DNA of 64,000 nt from Dactylosporangium roseum (GCF_025264685.1 NZ_CP073721.1:7829501-7893500), one strand, 5' to 3'. Shown: positions 9,220 through 18,752, counted from the stretch's first letter. A program made the numbers and translations. The notes: a model not told the origin generated them from the sequence alone.

Positions 9220-12099
9220 CTACGGACCGATCGCCACCGTCGTCCAGGCTCGCGCCACCTCGCCGTCGGTGAACTCCACCAGGCCGAGGTATCGCCGGGC
9301 CGTGGACAGCGCCGACCACGACACGTCGAAGGACACCGTCTCGTCCGGGGCCGCCGGCGCCGAGGCCGGCGTCACGGACAGATTGGCGGGTGCGCCCGCG
9401 CCGACCAGGAACAGGTGTGCCCGCACCTTCTGCTCGGCGACGCCGGCAGGCAGGCCGAACTGCACCACGTACACCTCGAAGACCCCCGCGGTCGACAGCG
9501 GGATCTCCTCGTCGGCCGTCGTGCCGTCGCCGCGGCCGATCAGCGTGGTGCCGTCGTAGACGTACAAGTCGAGGTCGGTGCCGAGGGCGTGGTCGGCGGC
9601 GAACGTGGACACCCGCGCGAGCTTCGTGCCCGGCGGGACCCTGACCTCGAACGTGAAGATGCTCGGCGCCACGCCGGGGGCGCTCGGCAGGAACGCCGCC
9701 GTGCTGCCGACGAGCTTGCGGGTGTGGACCATGGACGGGGCCAGGCCGTACGCGCGGGCCGTCACCGTGCCCGAGTAGCCCGACCGCAGGTCGATCGTGC
9801 CGCGGCCGGCCGGGCCGGTGCCGGCGATCTCGCCGGGGCCGGTGAGCGCGACCGGGCGGACGCCGACGGGGCTGCGCACCGCGTGGCCGCGCAGGTCCGT
9901 CCACGTCATCGAGCCGAACGTCCACTCGCGGAACGGCGCCGACGTGCGGGTCACGGTGACGGTGAACGTCGCGCTCTTGCCCGCTCCCACGCTGATCGTC
10001 GACGGCGTGACCGTCAGGGTCGTGCCCGGCGGCGGCGACACGGTCGCCGTGTAGACGCTGGGCTGCTCGCCGACGTTGGTCACGGTCCGGGTGACCGTTG
10101 CCGTGCCGGGCAGCGAGCCGATCGCGATCGAGGGGTAGTTGAGGTCGCTCGGGTCGATCGTGCCGACGACCGGGCACCAGTCGCTGACGAGCTGCAACTG
10201 GCCGAGGCCGCACGCGTAGCGGACCCAGTCCCGCACGCCGGATTCGTAGACCAGGCCGGGGTCGAAGGCGCGGTCCGGGCGTACGTGACCCGCGCCGTAG
10301 TCGAGGGGTGTGGCGTCGACGTCGCCGCGCTGGATCCGGCCGTTCGTGTTGTCGACGACGCCGGCGGTGGTCATCAGCGCCGACTGGACCGCCGACGGCG
10401 ACCAGCCCGGGTGCTTCGCGCGCAGCAGCGCGGCGATGCCGGCGATGTGCGGGCTCGACATCGACGTGCCCGACTCGCCGTCATAGAGGTTGCCGTGGTG
10501 GCCGGCCGGGGAGACACCGGCGACGATGTCGACGCCGGGCGCGGTGATGTCGGGCTTGATGAGGTCGCCGCCACCCGCGACGGCGGGGCCGGCCGACGAG
10601 AAGGCCGCCATCGCCGGTGCGCGCGGCACGACCTTCGACACCGCGGACAGCGAAGCGGTCGGGGAGGGTTCCGAGACGTACGCCTTGATCGCCGCGCCCG
10701 CGACGTGGTCCACGTGCACCGTGGGGACGACGTGGTAGTCGGCGTTGAGGGAGTTCTCGTCGGCGTTGTAGAGCACCATCCCGATCCCGCCGGCGTCGCG
10801 GACGGCGATGCTCTTGTCGGTGCGCGGGTTGACGCCCCGCCTGCACAGCACGATCCGGCCCTTGACCTTCGCCGGGTCTAGCGTGCCGGGATGGCACAGC
10901 TCGACCTTCGTCGCCTCCGCGGCGGGCAGGCCGGCGGCGACGGAGTCCACGAGCGGGGCGGACGGCAGCGCCGGACCCTGGCCGACGCCGGTGTAGGTCT
11001 TGCCGTTGCCGAGGGTCACGGACTTGACCGCGCCACGGTCGTGTGAGCTGGCCGCGACGGTCGTGACCCATGGGGCGTTGTGCGCGACGGTGGAGGCGCC
11101 GGGCCCGGAGTTGCCGGCGGACGTGGCGACGAACACTCCGGCCGCGGCGGCGTTGAGGAAGGCCAGCTCGATCGGGTCGACCACGAGCGACGCCGAGCCG
11201 GAGACGGAGTAGTTGAGGACGTCGACGCCGTCGGCCACCGCGTCGTCGACCGCGTCGAGCAGGTCGACGGTGCCGCCGGAGCCCTCGCCGTCGGCCTGGC
11301 GCCACAGCGCCTTGTAGACCGCGATCCGCGCCGCGGGCGCCATACCGGAGACGTTTCCGACGAGCTCGTGGTTGACGGTCGCCGGCACGTCGTGCAGGCC
11401 CGCCGCGGTGGTCGCCGTATGTGTGCCGTGGCCGTCGTAGTCGCGCGGCGACCGGAACTCCCCCGGCCAGTCACCGAAGCCGCTGCTGTCGTAGTAGCGC
11501 GCGCCGATCACCTTGTTGTTGCAGGTGATCCGCTGCTGCGGGGGGCCGGTGCCCTCGTCGCACCTGTCGACGCCGTCGGCGTACCACTTCTTCTCGATCG
11601 TCGCCCGGTCGGGCCGGGGCTCGGGCAGCGGGGCCAGGCTTGGGCTCTCCGGCCAGAAGCCGGTGTCGACGACACCGATGATCATGCCTTCGCCGGCGTG
11701 GGTCGGGTCGCCGAAGCGCTTCTCCCACCCGCCACCGGCGCCGCTCAGGCCGAGGAAGGCCGGCGTGGAGAAGGTCTGGACCGTCCGCTTCTCGTTCTTC
11801 CACAGCCGCACGACCCCCGGAGTCCGCTCGACACGGGCCTTCTGCGCCGGGGTCAGCGCCGCGGCGAAGCCGTTGAAGACGGTCTCGTAGTCGGCGACGG
11901 TCTTCGTGACGCCGGCGGCTCGCAGGACCGCCGCCCGGTTGGACCGGATGCCCGCCCGCAGCGACTCGCGCCGGCCGGTCGGGTCACCGGCCAACTGGAC
12001 GATGTAGAGCGCCGGGTCCGCCTTCGCGGAGGCCGCCGGGGCGGGCAGCGCGAAGACGGTTGACAGCACCAGGGTGAGTGCGAGAAGGATTCGGCCCAC
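9220..12099 (-). CDS. Secreted S8 subtilisin-family serine protease
   Basis: 959 residues. Signal peptide 'ILLALTLVLSTVFALPAPAASA' (abbreviated), then an I9 inhibitor-like propeptide ('YIVQLAGDP', residues about 30-105). The catalytic triad is in 'GVVDTGFWPE' (Asp near 141), 'DGHGTHTA' (His near 223) and 'GTSMSSPHIAG' (Ser near 546). A PA domain is inserted between His and Ser (about 350-480), and fibronectin type-III-like beta domains follow to about residue 760, with a further C-terminal beta region. The architecture is that of large extracellular cucumisin-like subtilases. Monocistronic, with 127 bp to the next gene. Confidence 0.93.
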   Translation of the reverse strand: MGRILLALTLVLSTVFALPAPAASAKADPALYIVQLAGDPTGRRESLRAGIRSNRAAVLRAAGVTKTVADYETVFNGFAAALTPAQKARVERTPGVVRLWKNEKRTVQTFSTPAFLGLSGAGGGWEKRFGDPTHAGEGMIIGVVDTGFWPESPSLAPLPEPRPDRATIEKKWYADGVDRCDEGTGPPQQRITCNNKVIGARYYDSSGFGDWPGEFRSPRDYDGHGTHTATTAAGLHDVPATVNHELVGNVSGMAPAARIAVYKALWRQADGEGSGGTVDLLDAVDDAVADGVDVLNYSVSGSASLVVDPIELAFLNAAAAGVFVATSAGNSGPGASTVAHNAPWVTTVAASSHDRGAVKSVTLGNGKTYTGVGQGPALPSAPLVDSVAAGLPAAEATKVELCHPGTLDPAKVKGRIVLCRRGVNPRTDKSIAVRDAGGIGMVLYNADENSLNADYHVVPTVHVDHVAGAAIKAYVSEPSPTASLSAVSKVVPRAPAMAAFSSAGPAVAGGGDLIKPDITAPGVDIVAGVSPAGHHGNLYDGESGTSMSSPHIAGIAALLRAKHPGWSPSAVQSALMTTAGVVDNTNGRIQRGDVDATPLDYGAGHVRPDRAFDPGLVYESGVRDWVRYACGLGQLQLVSDWCPVVGTIDPSDLNYPSIAIGSLPGTATVTRTVTNVGEQPSVYTATVSPPPGTTLTVTPSTISVGAGKSATFTVTVTRTSAPFREWTFGSMTWTDLRGHAVRSPVGVRPVALTGPGEIAGTGPAGRGTIDLRSGYSGTVTARAYGLAPSMVHTRKLVGSTAAFLPSAPGVAPSIFTFEVRVPPGTKLARVSTFAADHALGTDLDLYVYDGTTLIGRGDGTTADEEIPLSTAGVFEVYVVQFGLPAGVAEQKVRAHLFLVGAGAPANLSVTPASAPAAPDETVSFDVSWSALSTARRYLGLVEFTDGEVARAWTTVAIGP

Positions 12100-12127
12100 G
12101 TGGCCAGCCTAATTGTGGCGATTTGCC

Positions 12128-12877
12128 CTAGCTCAAGAACGCCAGATGATCCTTGAGCAGCGCGTATCCGACGAACGCCACGATGTCCAGCAGCGAGTGG
12201 GCGACGATCAGCGGCATGACCCGCCGCGTGCGGCGGAAGAAGTACCCGAAGACGAGGCCCATCACGAGGTTGCCGGCGAACCCGGCGCCGAAGCCCTGGT
12301 ACAGGTGGTATGAACCGCGGATCACGGCACTCGTCATGATCGCGATCCAGCCGTTCCAGCCGAGGTCCCGCAGGCGCGTCAGCAGGTAGCCGATCATGAC
12401 GATCTCTTCGAGCACCGCGTTTTGGATCGCGGCGAGGACCAGCACCGGAACCGCCCACCACACCGGCTCCAGGGCCGCGGGCACGATCTGCGCGCTGATG
12501 CCGATCTCGCGCGAGAGCCAGACGAGGCCGAGTCCGGGCAGCCCGATGAGCGCCGCGAGCGCCGCACCGGTCCCCAGGTCGAAACCGGGACGGCGGAAGT
12601 CCAGGCCGATCGCCGGAGGCGGAGTCGAGCGTCCCAGGAGGTGTACGGCCAGCAGCGCCGGCACGACCCCCAGCGTGATCCCGGCGAGCTGGTAGGCGAG
12701 GTCGAGCCACGGCCGGTCCGGGGTCACCGACGGGTTGAGGGTGGCGGTCTGCTCCGACAGCGGCTTGACGAACGTGAGCCGGTCGACGATGCGCAGGATC
12801 GCGTAGATCGCGGACGAGCCGAGCGACACCCCGAGGACCAGCAGCACCTCGACCCGGACACCCCGCCTGTCGATCAC
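12128..12877 (-). CDS. CPBP family intramembrane glutamic endopeptidase
   Basis: 249 residues with about seven membrane helices. The three family motifs are present: 'NAVLEEIVMIGYLLTRL' (EE near residue 157), 'RGSYHLYQG' (His near 190) and 'NLVMGLVFGYFFRRT...LIVAHSLLD' (His near 227). These give the Glu-Glu-His-His intramembrane active site of the Abi/CPBP family (Rce1-like). The natural substrate is not predictable. It lies upstream of and co-directional with the subtilase gene. Confidence 0.9.
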   Translation of the reverse strand: MIDRRGVRVEVLLVLGVSLGSSAIYAILRIVDRLTFVKPLSEQTATLNPSVTPDRPWLDLAYQLAGITLGVVPALLAVHLLGRSTPPPAIGLDFRRPGFDLGTGAALAALIGLPGLGLVWLSREIGISAQIVPAALEPVWWAVPVLVLAAIQNAVLEEIVMIGYLLTRLRDLGWNGWIAIMTSAVIRGSYHLYQGFGAGFAGNLVMGLVFGYFFRRTRRVMPLIVAHSLLDIVAFVGYALLKDHLAFLS

Positions 12878-12952
12878 CGCGCAACTGTAGCCGCACCATG
12901 GCGGCCAGGCGGACAGGCCGGCGCCGCACTGCCGGCCCGTCCGCGCGGTCTT

Positions 12953-14065
12953 TCAGGAATCACCGAAGGCGTCGTACTTGATGCGTATGGCCGGGACCTG
13001 CATCTCCGCGAGGGTGCGCAGGGTGGCGCGGACCATCGTGGCGGAGCCGGAGACGAAGAAGTCGTGATCCTGCCACGGTCCGTAGCGGGCCACGACCTGC
13101 GAGATGTTGCCGTGTTCGCCGGGGAATTCCGGGTCGTCGCTGGTCGCGGTGACGACCGAGAGCCAGGGGTACCGCGCCGCGAGGCGGTTGAGGCAGTCCA
13201 GGTCGTACAGATCGTCGCGGTCCCGGGCGCCGAAGAAGACGTGGACCCAGCGCGTCCGGTTGGCCCGGGTCATCTCCTCGATGAGGGCCTTGATCGGGGC
13301 GAGACCGGTGCCGCCGGCCACGCAGACGATGTCCCGGGTCGACCGGCGGTCGAGGGTCATCGAACCCATCGGCGCGCCCAGGCGGATCATGTCACCGGGC
13401 TGCACCCGCCGTACCAGCGCGGAGGACACCCAGCCGGCGCCCACCGCGCGCACGTGGAAGTCGACGGAGCCGTCCTTGCGGGGCGCGTTGGCCATGGAGT
13501 AGGCCCGCCACAGGCGCGGCTGGTACCTGGTCTCGACGCTGACGTACTGCCCGGCGCGGAATTCGAGCGGCAGCATCGGCCGGCAGGTGATCACAGCGAT
13601 GTCCCGGCTGCGGCGCTCGTGGTGGAGCACCTCGGCGTGCCAGTAGGGCGGGTTGGCGCTGTCGGCCTCGGCGCCCTCGATCATCTTGCGCGCGATCGCC
13701 GCATAGCCGTCGCGCCACGCCTGCTCGTACTCGTAGCCCCACTCCTCGCCGGCGAACGTCCGCAGCGCCTCGATCAACGCGTCGCCGACGATGTCGTAGT
13801 GCTGGGGCTCGACGTGGAACTTGCGGTGATCGCGGCCGAGCGCCTCGAGGTAGTCCGCGAACTGGTCGGGATCGCCGAACGTCTGTACCGCTGTGACGAT
13901 GGCGCCCAGCAGACGGGAGCGCTGGACGTCCATCTGGACCGGGAACAGGTCCCGCAACTGGGGGTTGTTGAGGAACATGCGCGCGTAGAAGTAGCTCGCG
14001 ACCTTGTCCTGTTGTTCCTCGACGAGTGTCCAGCTCTCCTTCAGTAATCGCGACAGATTGCTCAT
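12953..14065 (-). CDS. Flavohemoglobin-like globin-FAD/NAD reductase
   Basis: 370 residues. Globin domain (about 1-135): B10-type Tyr in 'YFYARMF' near residue 28 and a proximal His in 'DHRKFHVEPQHYDIVG' near residue 80. Ferredoxin-reductase domain: FAD motif 'RAYSMANAP' near 188 (RxYS) and NAD motif 'AGGTGLAPIKALIEE' near 250. The protein ends in 'IKYDAFGDS'. The expected role is NO dioxygenation. The spacing and FAD motif differ from E. coli Hmp, so this is likely the actinobacterial subgroup that may have another redox role. ATG start chosen from the globin N-terminus. Confidence 0.88.
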   Translation of the reverse strand: MSNLSRLLKESWTLVEEQQDKVASYFYARMFLNNPQLRDLFPVQMDVQRSRLLGAIVTAVQTFGDPDQFADYLEALGRDHRKFHVEPQHYDIVGDALIEALRTFAGEEWGYEYEQAWRDGYAAIARKMIEGAEADSANPPYWHAEVLHHERRSRDIAVITCRPMLPLEFRAGQYVSVETRYQPRLWRAYSMANAPRKDGSVDFHVRAVGAGWVSSALVRRVQPGDMIRLGAPMGSMTLDRRSTRDIVCVAGGTGLAPIKALIEEMTRANRTRWVHVFFGARDRDDLYDLDCLNRLAARYPWLSVVTATSDDPEFPGEHGNISQVVARYGPWQDHDFFVSGSATMVRATLRTLAEMQVPAIRIKYDAFGDS

Positions 14066-14303
14066 CGGTACCCTTCGCCGTCCAACGTTAGGAGCCGTCT
14101 ATGAAGCAGCGTCACTACCTGGGCGGATTTCTCATCGCACTGGATGTGCGACGCGGGACGGAGACGGCCGATTTCCCCGTGACGCGCCGCCGCCCGCGCT
14201 GGACAGGCAGCTCGACCGGCGGGGCCGTCGCACCGGCTGTCCGGCCACCTCCCGGACGCGATGTCACGGTGGATGACACCGTGCTCACGCCCCGGAGGTA
14301 ACC

Positions 14304-14756
14304 GTGCCCGCACTGTCGGACCGTCAGGTTCTGTCCGAGCTCGACGACCGGATGCGGCTCTTCATCCGACGCCAGGCGGTGATGTTCGTCGCGACCGGCG
14401 AGCCGGACGACGGTCACGACTGCACGTTCGTCACCGGCGGAACGGGCTTCGTGCGGGTGCTCGACGTCAACCGGCTGGCCTGGCCCGAGTTCGACGATGT
14501 GAGCCTGTCGGACGCGATCGCGGACATCACGCTGGATCCGCGGATCAGCCTGCTGTTCGTCGACTTCGCCCGCGGTGCGGTCGGGCTGCACGTCAACGGC
14601 AGGGCGAAGGTCGTCGACGACGACGCGATGCGGCGCGCCTACCGGTCGGTGCGCCTCGACCCGAGCCTTGCGCTGGTGGCCGACCGGCGCCCGTCGCGCT
14701 GGATCACGGTGTACGTCGAGGAGGCCTACCTCTCCGCCGCCGGCGAACTGCTGTGA
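14304..14756 (+). CDS. Pyridoxamine 5'-phosphate oxidase-like FMN/F420-binding protein
   Basis: 150 residues with a split-barrel pattern: 'FIRRQAVMFVATGEPD' strand, 'CTFVTGGTGFVRVL', then 'ISLLFVDFARGAVGLHVNGRAKVVDDD', a typical PPOX beta-strand set. GTG start at 14304 is set by GGAGG at 14294-14298. Divergent from the flavohemoglobin. The flavin or F420 preference and the substrate are unknown. Confidence 0.72.
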   Translation: MPALSDRQVLSELDDRMRLFIRRQAVMFVATGEPDDGHDCTFVTGGTGFVRVLDVNRLAWPEFDDVSLSDAIADITLDPRISLLFVDFARGAVGLHVNGRAKVVDDDAMRRAYRSVRLDPSLALVADRRPSRWITVYVEEAYLSAAGELL

Positions 14757-15057
14757 GGTCGGACCGCGCGGTCCGCCGTCGACCCCGCCGAACGCTCCGC
14801 CGGGCCCGCCCGGCCGGCCTGCGCCGACCCGATCGGGCCGCACCCGGCACCTCGATTCGCCCCGGAAGGCGTAGCACCTCGTTGAGCGCGATCGCGGTGA
14901 GCACACCAAGGGTCAACGGGCCCTGCGTGTTCACGAACAAACCGGAGACCAACCCGACAAGCACCGCGACGCCGACCGTGAGAATCCGAATCGTCAGGAC
15001 GAATCCCATTGACATTCGCTGCTGTGGCATAACGCGATAGAACCGGTATTCATTCAT
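14704..15057 (-). CDS. Possible small two-helix membrane protein
   Basis: The N-terminal 55 residues read as two membrane helices ('MGFVLTIRILTVGVAVLVGLV' and 'GPLTLGVLTAIALNEVL'), which is protein-like. The C-terminal 60 residues are Arg-rich and overlap the PPOX gene by 53 nt on the opposite strand, so the true end is uncertain or frameshifted. It is divergent from the XRE regulator 50 bp away. No family recognised. Confidence 0.35.
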   Translation of the reverse strand: MNEYRFYRVMPQQRMSMGFVLTIRILTVGVAVLVGLVSGLFVNTQGPLTLGVLTAIALNEVLRLPGRIEVPGAARSGRRRPAGRARRSVRRGRRRTARSDLTAVRRRRRGRPPRRTP

Positions 15058-15107
15058 GTGCAGCTAGATCCCGAGGGGTTCACACCCGGTTCACGGTCAT
15101 TCACACT

Positions 15108-16154
15108 ATGTGGATGGGTGCGAGCCGGGTCCCCGCCGACCGTGACGACCCCGAAACAGGCGAGCTCTCCGCCGCACACGGGGCCTTCAGCGCCGAGGTC
15201 CGCCGGTTGAGGCTGCTCGCCGGCCTGTCGCAGAAGTCCCTGGCGAGGCGGATCGGCTGCAATACCTCCTACGTCTCGAAAATGGAGTGTGGCGCCGTCC
15301 CACCCACGGTGGATTTCGCGCGCCTGGCGGACGACGCACTACGGGCCGGCGGTGACCTGGTCGACCGCTGGCAGACCTGGTACGAACTGCGCCGGCGTGG
15401 GGATGCGGGACGGCAGACGGCGGTTTCCGAGGCAATCAACGTCGAGACAGCGTCGACCACCCTGCTCGTGACGCACGAGCGCACCACCCTCTCGTTCGAC
15501 GGCGACGCCTACGCGATAACGGTGCTGCGCGAGCTCGAGAACCGAACCGAACGGTCGTACAACGGCTACGAGGTCCGGATCCACGTCGATGCCTTTCCGG
15601 ACGACGTCGAACGCTCGCGGGTACACCACCGGGCACATCCCCTGGTCTGGGACCACCTCGGCTTTCGGTGTTGGTGGGCGCCGATGATGAGCGATCTCGA
15701 CCCGCGAAAACCGGGTGCGGGCCCCACGATCGAACTCGTCGCCGACCCGACCCAGACCGTCACCGACAAGATGATCGAGGGCTGGATCCGCTTCGAGGGC
15801 AAACGGTACGGGGAACTGTTGACGCTGCACCCCGGACGCCGACTGGCGCTCATGTACTCCTACACGGTCAGCTCGACACAATGGGGCACCTGGTACCAGC
15901 GCCGGATGCGCGTGCCGACGCGACGCCTCGACGTGGAACTGGACTTCCCCCAGGGATTACGCACGCTGGTATGGGGCAAGGCAATCACGGCCGGTGACCG
16001 CATCGGACCCCTCGGCTCGCAGATCGACGAGCATACGGAAAACGGCCGCTCGATCTGGTCGTGGACGAACGGCAAGCCGGAATTCGGCGACCGCTACCGC
16101 TTCGAGTGGCGATTCGGCAATCCGCCTTCTCGGCAACCAGAGGAGCACCGATGA
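15108..16154 (+). CDS. XRE-family regulator with long C-terminal domain
   Basis: 348 residues. Helix-turn-helix at about residues 27-80 ('LRLLAGLSQKSLARRIGCN', 'SYVSKMECG'). The remaining 260 residues form a domain with few Lys and many aromatic strands ('YTVSSTQWGTWYQRRMRVPTRRLDVELDFP' in part). The same domain recurs in the regulator at 17443-18537. The stop overlaps the deformylase start as ATGA (16151-16154). Function of the C-terminal domain unknown; a ligand or partner sensor is an inference. Confidence 0.85.
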   Translation: MWMGASRVPADRDDPETGELSAAHGAFSAEVRRLRLLAGLSQKSLARRIGCNTSYVSKMECGAVPPTVDFARLADDALRAGGDLVDRWQTWYELRRRGDAGRQTAVSEAINVETASTTLLVTHERTTLSFDGDAYAITVLRELENRTERSYNGYEVRIHVDAFPDDVERSRVHHRAHPLVWDHLGFRCWWAPMMSDLDPRKPGAGPTIELVADPTQTVTDKMIEGWIRFEGKRYGELLTLHPGRRLALMYSYTVSSTQWGTWYQRRMRVPTRRLDVELDFPQGLRTLVWGKAITAGDRIGPLGSQIDEHTENGRSIWSWTNGKPEFGDRYRFEWRFGNPPSRQPEEHR

Positions 16155-16741
16155 CCAGCGATGTGGCCTATGGCCCACAGACCACGGAAGCCTTCGGCAT
16201 CGTCGATCAGAGACCGAGCGAGGTGATGTCGGCGCTCGGCATCGTCCAGTTGGGCAACCCCATCCTCACCAGAGCGACCCGGCCATTCGTGCTCCCGGAC
16301 GAACAGGACGAGGTGCTGCGCATCCTGGACCGGCTCACTGCGGTTGCGGACGCGGTTGGGCGGGTGCACAACTTCACCACCGGCGCCATGGGCCTGGCCG
16401 CACCACAGATCAACGAGCCACGGTCCATCGCGGTGTTCCGTGCGGCGGGCCAGCCCCAGCTCGTACTGGTCAACCCGCGGGTCGTCGAGGTGGGGCCGCC
16501 CAGCGAACAGGAGTGGGAGGAGACCAGCGAGGGCTGTCTGAGCTTCTTCGACTTCCGCTGTTACCTGCGACGGCCCCGGACCGCGGTGATCAGTTACCTC
16601 ACGGTGACCGGCGAACCGGTGACGGTACGGTTCGACAAAGGCAGATTGGCCCGCGACGTGCTGCACGAGGTGGACCACCTCAACGGCATCTTGTGCCTGG
16701 ATCGGCTCGAGCCCGGAACGCCGACGATCTCGGTGGTGTGA
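16151..16741 (+). CDS. def: Peptide deformylase-like metallohydrolase
   Basis: 196 residues. All three PDF motifs are present: 'GAMGLAAPQI' (motif 1, near residue 73), 'EGCLSFFDF' (motif 2, near 122) and 'HEVDHLNG' (motif 3, HExxH). Motif 2 is not followed by the usual Pro ('CLSxP') but by an aromatic stretch, so this is an accessory rather than housekeeping type. ATG 16151 has GAGGAG upstream and overlaps the XRE stop, so it is translationally coupled to the regulator. Removal of N-formyl groups from nascent proteins is the family reaction; a dedicated small target is possible. Confidence 0.88.
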   Translation: MTSDVAYGPQTTEAFGIVDQRPSEVMSALGIVQLGNPILTRATRPFVLPDEQDEVLRILDRLTAVADAVGRVHNFTTGAMGLAAPQINEPRSIAVFRAAGQPQLVLVNPRVVEVGPPSEQEWEETSEGCLSFFDFRCYLRRPRTAVISYLTVTGEPVTVRFDKGRLARDVLHEVDHLNGILCLDRLEPGTPTISVV

Positions 16742-16748
16742 CCCGACC

Positions 16749-17402
16749 TCAGACCGTCGCCGGGGAGCCGACCAGCCTCTCGAAGGTCGCTACGTCAACG
16801 TCACGCAACGAAGCCACGTGAACGTGAGCGAGCGGCGACCGCACCGTGCTGGAGACGTTGAGCACCAGGCAACCGGCGGCTGCGGCACTTTCCACGCCGC
16901 GCGCCGAATCCTCCACCGCCACGCAGGCGCCGGTGGGAACGCCCAGCCGAGCGGCCGCGACGGCGTACGATTCCGGATCGGGCTTGGGTCGGTGGCCGTC
17001 ATCGCCGCAGACGACGACGTCGAACGCGTCCGAGCCGGCTTCGGCCAGCACGTACGCGACCAACTCCCGATACGTCGAGGTCACCAGGCCTGTTCGGAAT
17101 CCCGCCGCCTTCACTGCCGTGAGAAGTTCCCGCGCACCCGGGAGCCACAGCACGCCACGCGCATACGACTGGGATACCTTTTGCTGAACAGCGGCGACGT
17201 CGGCCGCGATGTCGTGGCCGACCCAGCCGAACTGTTCGTGGATGTACCGCATGGCCAAGGTCGAATCCAGGCCGCTGAGGCTCCGCAGCAGTTCTTCGGT
17301 GACCCGGCCCTGACGCGAATGCACAAGGCTCGTATTCGCCGCACCCCAAACAGGTTCGCTGTCAATCAACGTGCCGTCGAGATCGAACAGAATGGCGCGC
17401 AA
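16749..17402 (-). CDS. HAD-superfamily phosphatase (phosphoglycolate phosphatase/beta-phosphoglucomutase-like)
   Basis: 217 residues. HAD motif I 'LFDLDGTLIDSEPV' at residues 5-18, motif II 'LVTSTYREL' (Ser/Thr), motif III Lys and motif IV in 'VVCGDDGHRPKPDPESY' and 'VAVEDSARGVE'. The cap lies after motif I (C1 cap, residues about 18-85). I chose TTG 17402 because GAGGAG (17408-17413) is well spaced; an in-frame ATG at 17441 is the alternative. It follows the second XRE gene by about 40 nt and converges on the deformylase, with 7 bp between stops. Confidence 0.88.
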   Translation of the reverse strand: MRAILFDLDGTLIDSEPVWGAANTSLVHSRQGRVTEELLRSLSGLDSTLAMRYIHEQFGWVGHDIAADVAAVQQKVSQSYARGVLWLPGARELLTAVKAAGFRTGLVTSTYRELVAYVLAEAGSDAFDVVVCGDDGHRPKPDPESYAVAAARLGVPTGACVAVEDSARGVESAAAAGCLVLNVSSTVRSPLAHVHVASLRDVDVATFERLVGSPATV

Positions 17403-17442
17403 CGCGACTCCTCGTTGAGTACCCCGGGGGAAGAGGGTCATC

Positions 17443-18537
17443 CTAGCGTCGGCGAAGGACCCGCCCATCACACGCGGCGGCATCTCGGTCCACCCGATCG
17501 AGTACGCCGGCCGCGCGCAGACCGTTACGCGCGGCCGGCTCCACGAAAGGGGGATCCGCCCAGTCCTCGGGCTCCTCGACGGCGCCCTCGGGACGGGTGC
17601 CGCGGAACCTCCATTCCAGCCGGTAGTAGTCATGCAGTGTCGCGGCCTCGGTGTGCCACGAGAACACCGCCCGACCATCCTCGGACAGTTCCTGGGTGAT
17701 GGGGGTCCGCAGCGGAACCTCCTCAGCGGACAGCGAGGTCTGCACCCCCCAAACCACCGGACGCATTTGCGCCGGAAACTCGACCTCGACTGTGAGCTGG
17801 CGGGTGGGCAGCCGGATGGCCCGCTCGAACCAGTTTCCCCATTTGTCGATCCCGATGTGCCATGAATACGCGATCGTGGTGCGCTGGCCCGGATATAGCG
17901 GGAACCGGCCTTGCGCATTCTCGAACAGCAGCCACAGCTCCTTGAGCGTGTCGCGGTCGGTCTTCGCCCGCCAGTCCATCGGTTCACCGGCACAGCTCGC
18001 CACAAGCGCCAGCTCGCCAAGCGACAGCGGGTGATCATGATGGTGGCGATTGGAGCGCGCGGGATCGTCCGGGTAGCGATCCACGGAGATCCGAACCAGA
18101 TACCGGGTGATCGGCTCGGTGCCGGCGTTGTAGAGGGCACGGCGGACCGTGCACCGGTATTTGCCGTCGACGTAGGACAGGCGGGCGGTCTCCCGCTCCA
18201 CGACCAGTCCCGTGCCGGGCGGCAGCCACTGATCCGGTACGGGCGGATCCCTCCCCGGCGGCCCCACGCGGCTGCGGGCGGTCGCACGCAGTTCGTCGTA
18301 CTCCTTGTACCGCTGCCAGATGGCCCCGCCGCTCTGCAGGATCGCCTCGGCGCGCCGGGCGAAGTCCTCGGTGGGGCGGTGGCGGCGCGCCTCGACATGG
18401 CTGACGTAGGAGGCGTCGAAGCCCATCGCGGCCGCCAACTGCTTCTTGGACATGCCCCGGTCGACGCGCCACCGCGCGAACTCCGCGACGAACGTCTCAG
18501 ACGCCCGCTGCACGGGTGAAGAGTCGTTCGTGGTCAT
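17443..18537 (-). CDS. XRE-family regulator, paralogue of the 15108-16154 protein
   Basis: 364 residues. HTH at about residues 20-72 ('MSKKQLAAAMGFDASYVSHVE'). The C-terminal domain matches the first XRE protein: 'YNAGTEPITRYLVRISVDRYPDD' versus 'ELENRTERSYNGYEVRIHVDAFPDD' (excerpts), 'GKWGNWFERAIRLPTRQLTVEVEFP'-type strands, and 'DYYRLEWRFRG' near the end. Upstream of and co-directional with the HAD gene. The two regulators therefore bracket a deformylase and a phosphatase. Confidence 0.85.
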   Translation of the reverse strand: MTTNDSSPVQRASETFVAEFARWRVDRGMSKKQLAAAMGFDASYVSHVEARRHRPTEDFARRAEAILQSGGAIWQRYKEYDELRATARSRVGPPGRDPPVPDQWLPPGTGLVVERETARLSYVDGKYRCTVRRALYNAGTEPITRYLVRISVDRYPDDPARSNRHHHDHPLSLGELALVASCAGEPMDWRAKTDRDTLKELWLLFENAQGRFPLYPGQRTTIAYSWHIGIDKWGNWFERAIRLPTRQLTVEVEFPAQMRPVVWGVQTSLSAEEVPLRTPITQELSEDGRAVFSWHTEAATLHDYYRLEWRFRGTRPEGAVEEPEDWADPPFVEPAARNGLRAAGVLDRVDRDAAACDGRVLRRR

Positions 18538-18733
18538 CTCCGGCCCAGCCCTACAGGGAGACGGCCCCTGTCCGTTTAGTGTCCCCGAGTCCGGCTGCCG
18601 ACCAGGTCAAGCGGACAGATTCCTGACAAAATGGTTGACAACACCGCGACATCAGTCTTGATCAACGCATTTCGATCACCGCGCGCCCTCCCGTCGACTA
18701 CGTAACGTAGCCGCTCTGGCGCGACGATCAAAC

Positions 18734-18752
18734 ACTGGTTAGGCTTACCTAA
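18734..18752 (+). promoter_or_regulatory. DtxR/IdeR/DmdR-type iron box
   Basis: GGTTAGGCTTACCTAA ends at 18752. Compared with the IdeR/DmdR 19-bp consensus TTAGGTTAGGCTAACCTAA, 15 of 19 positions agree, and the central TTAGGC-TTACCTAA is near-palindromic. It sits just upstream of the FhuF-like gene, so iron-dependent repression of that gene is expected. Confidence 0.8.

Noticed and set aside
14101..14301. 66-codon rightward frame between flavohemoglobin and PPOX genes
   Set aside because: No ribosome site and low-complexity Arg/Pro/Val end; likely chance.
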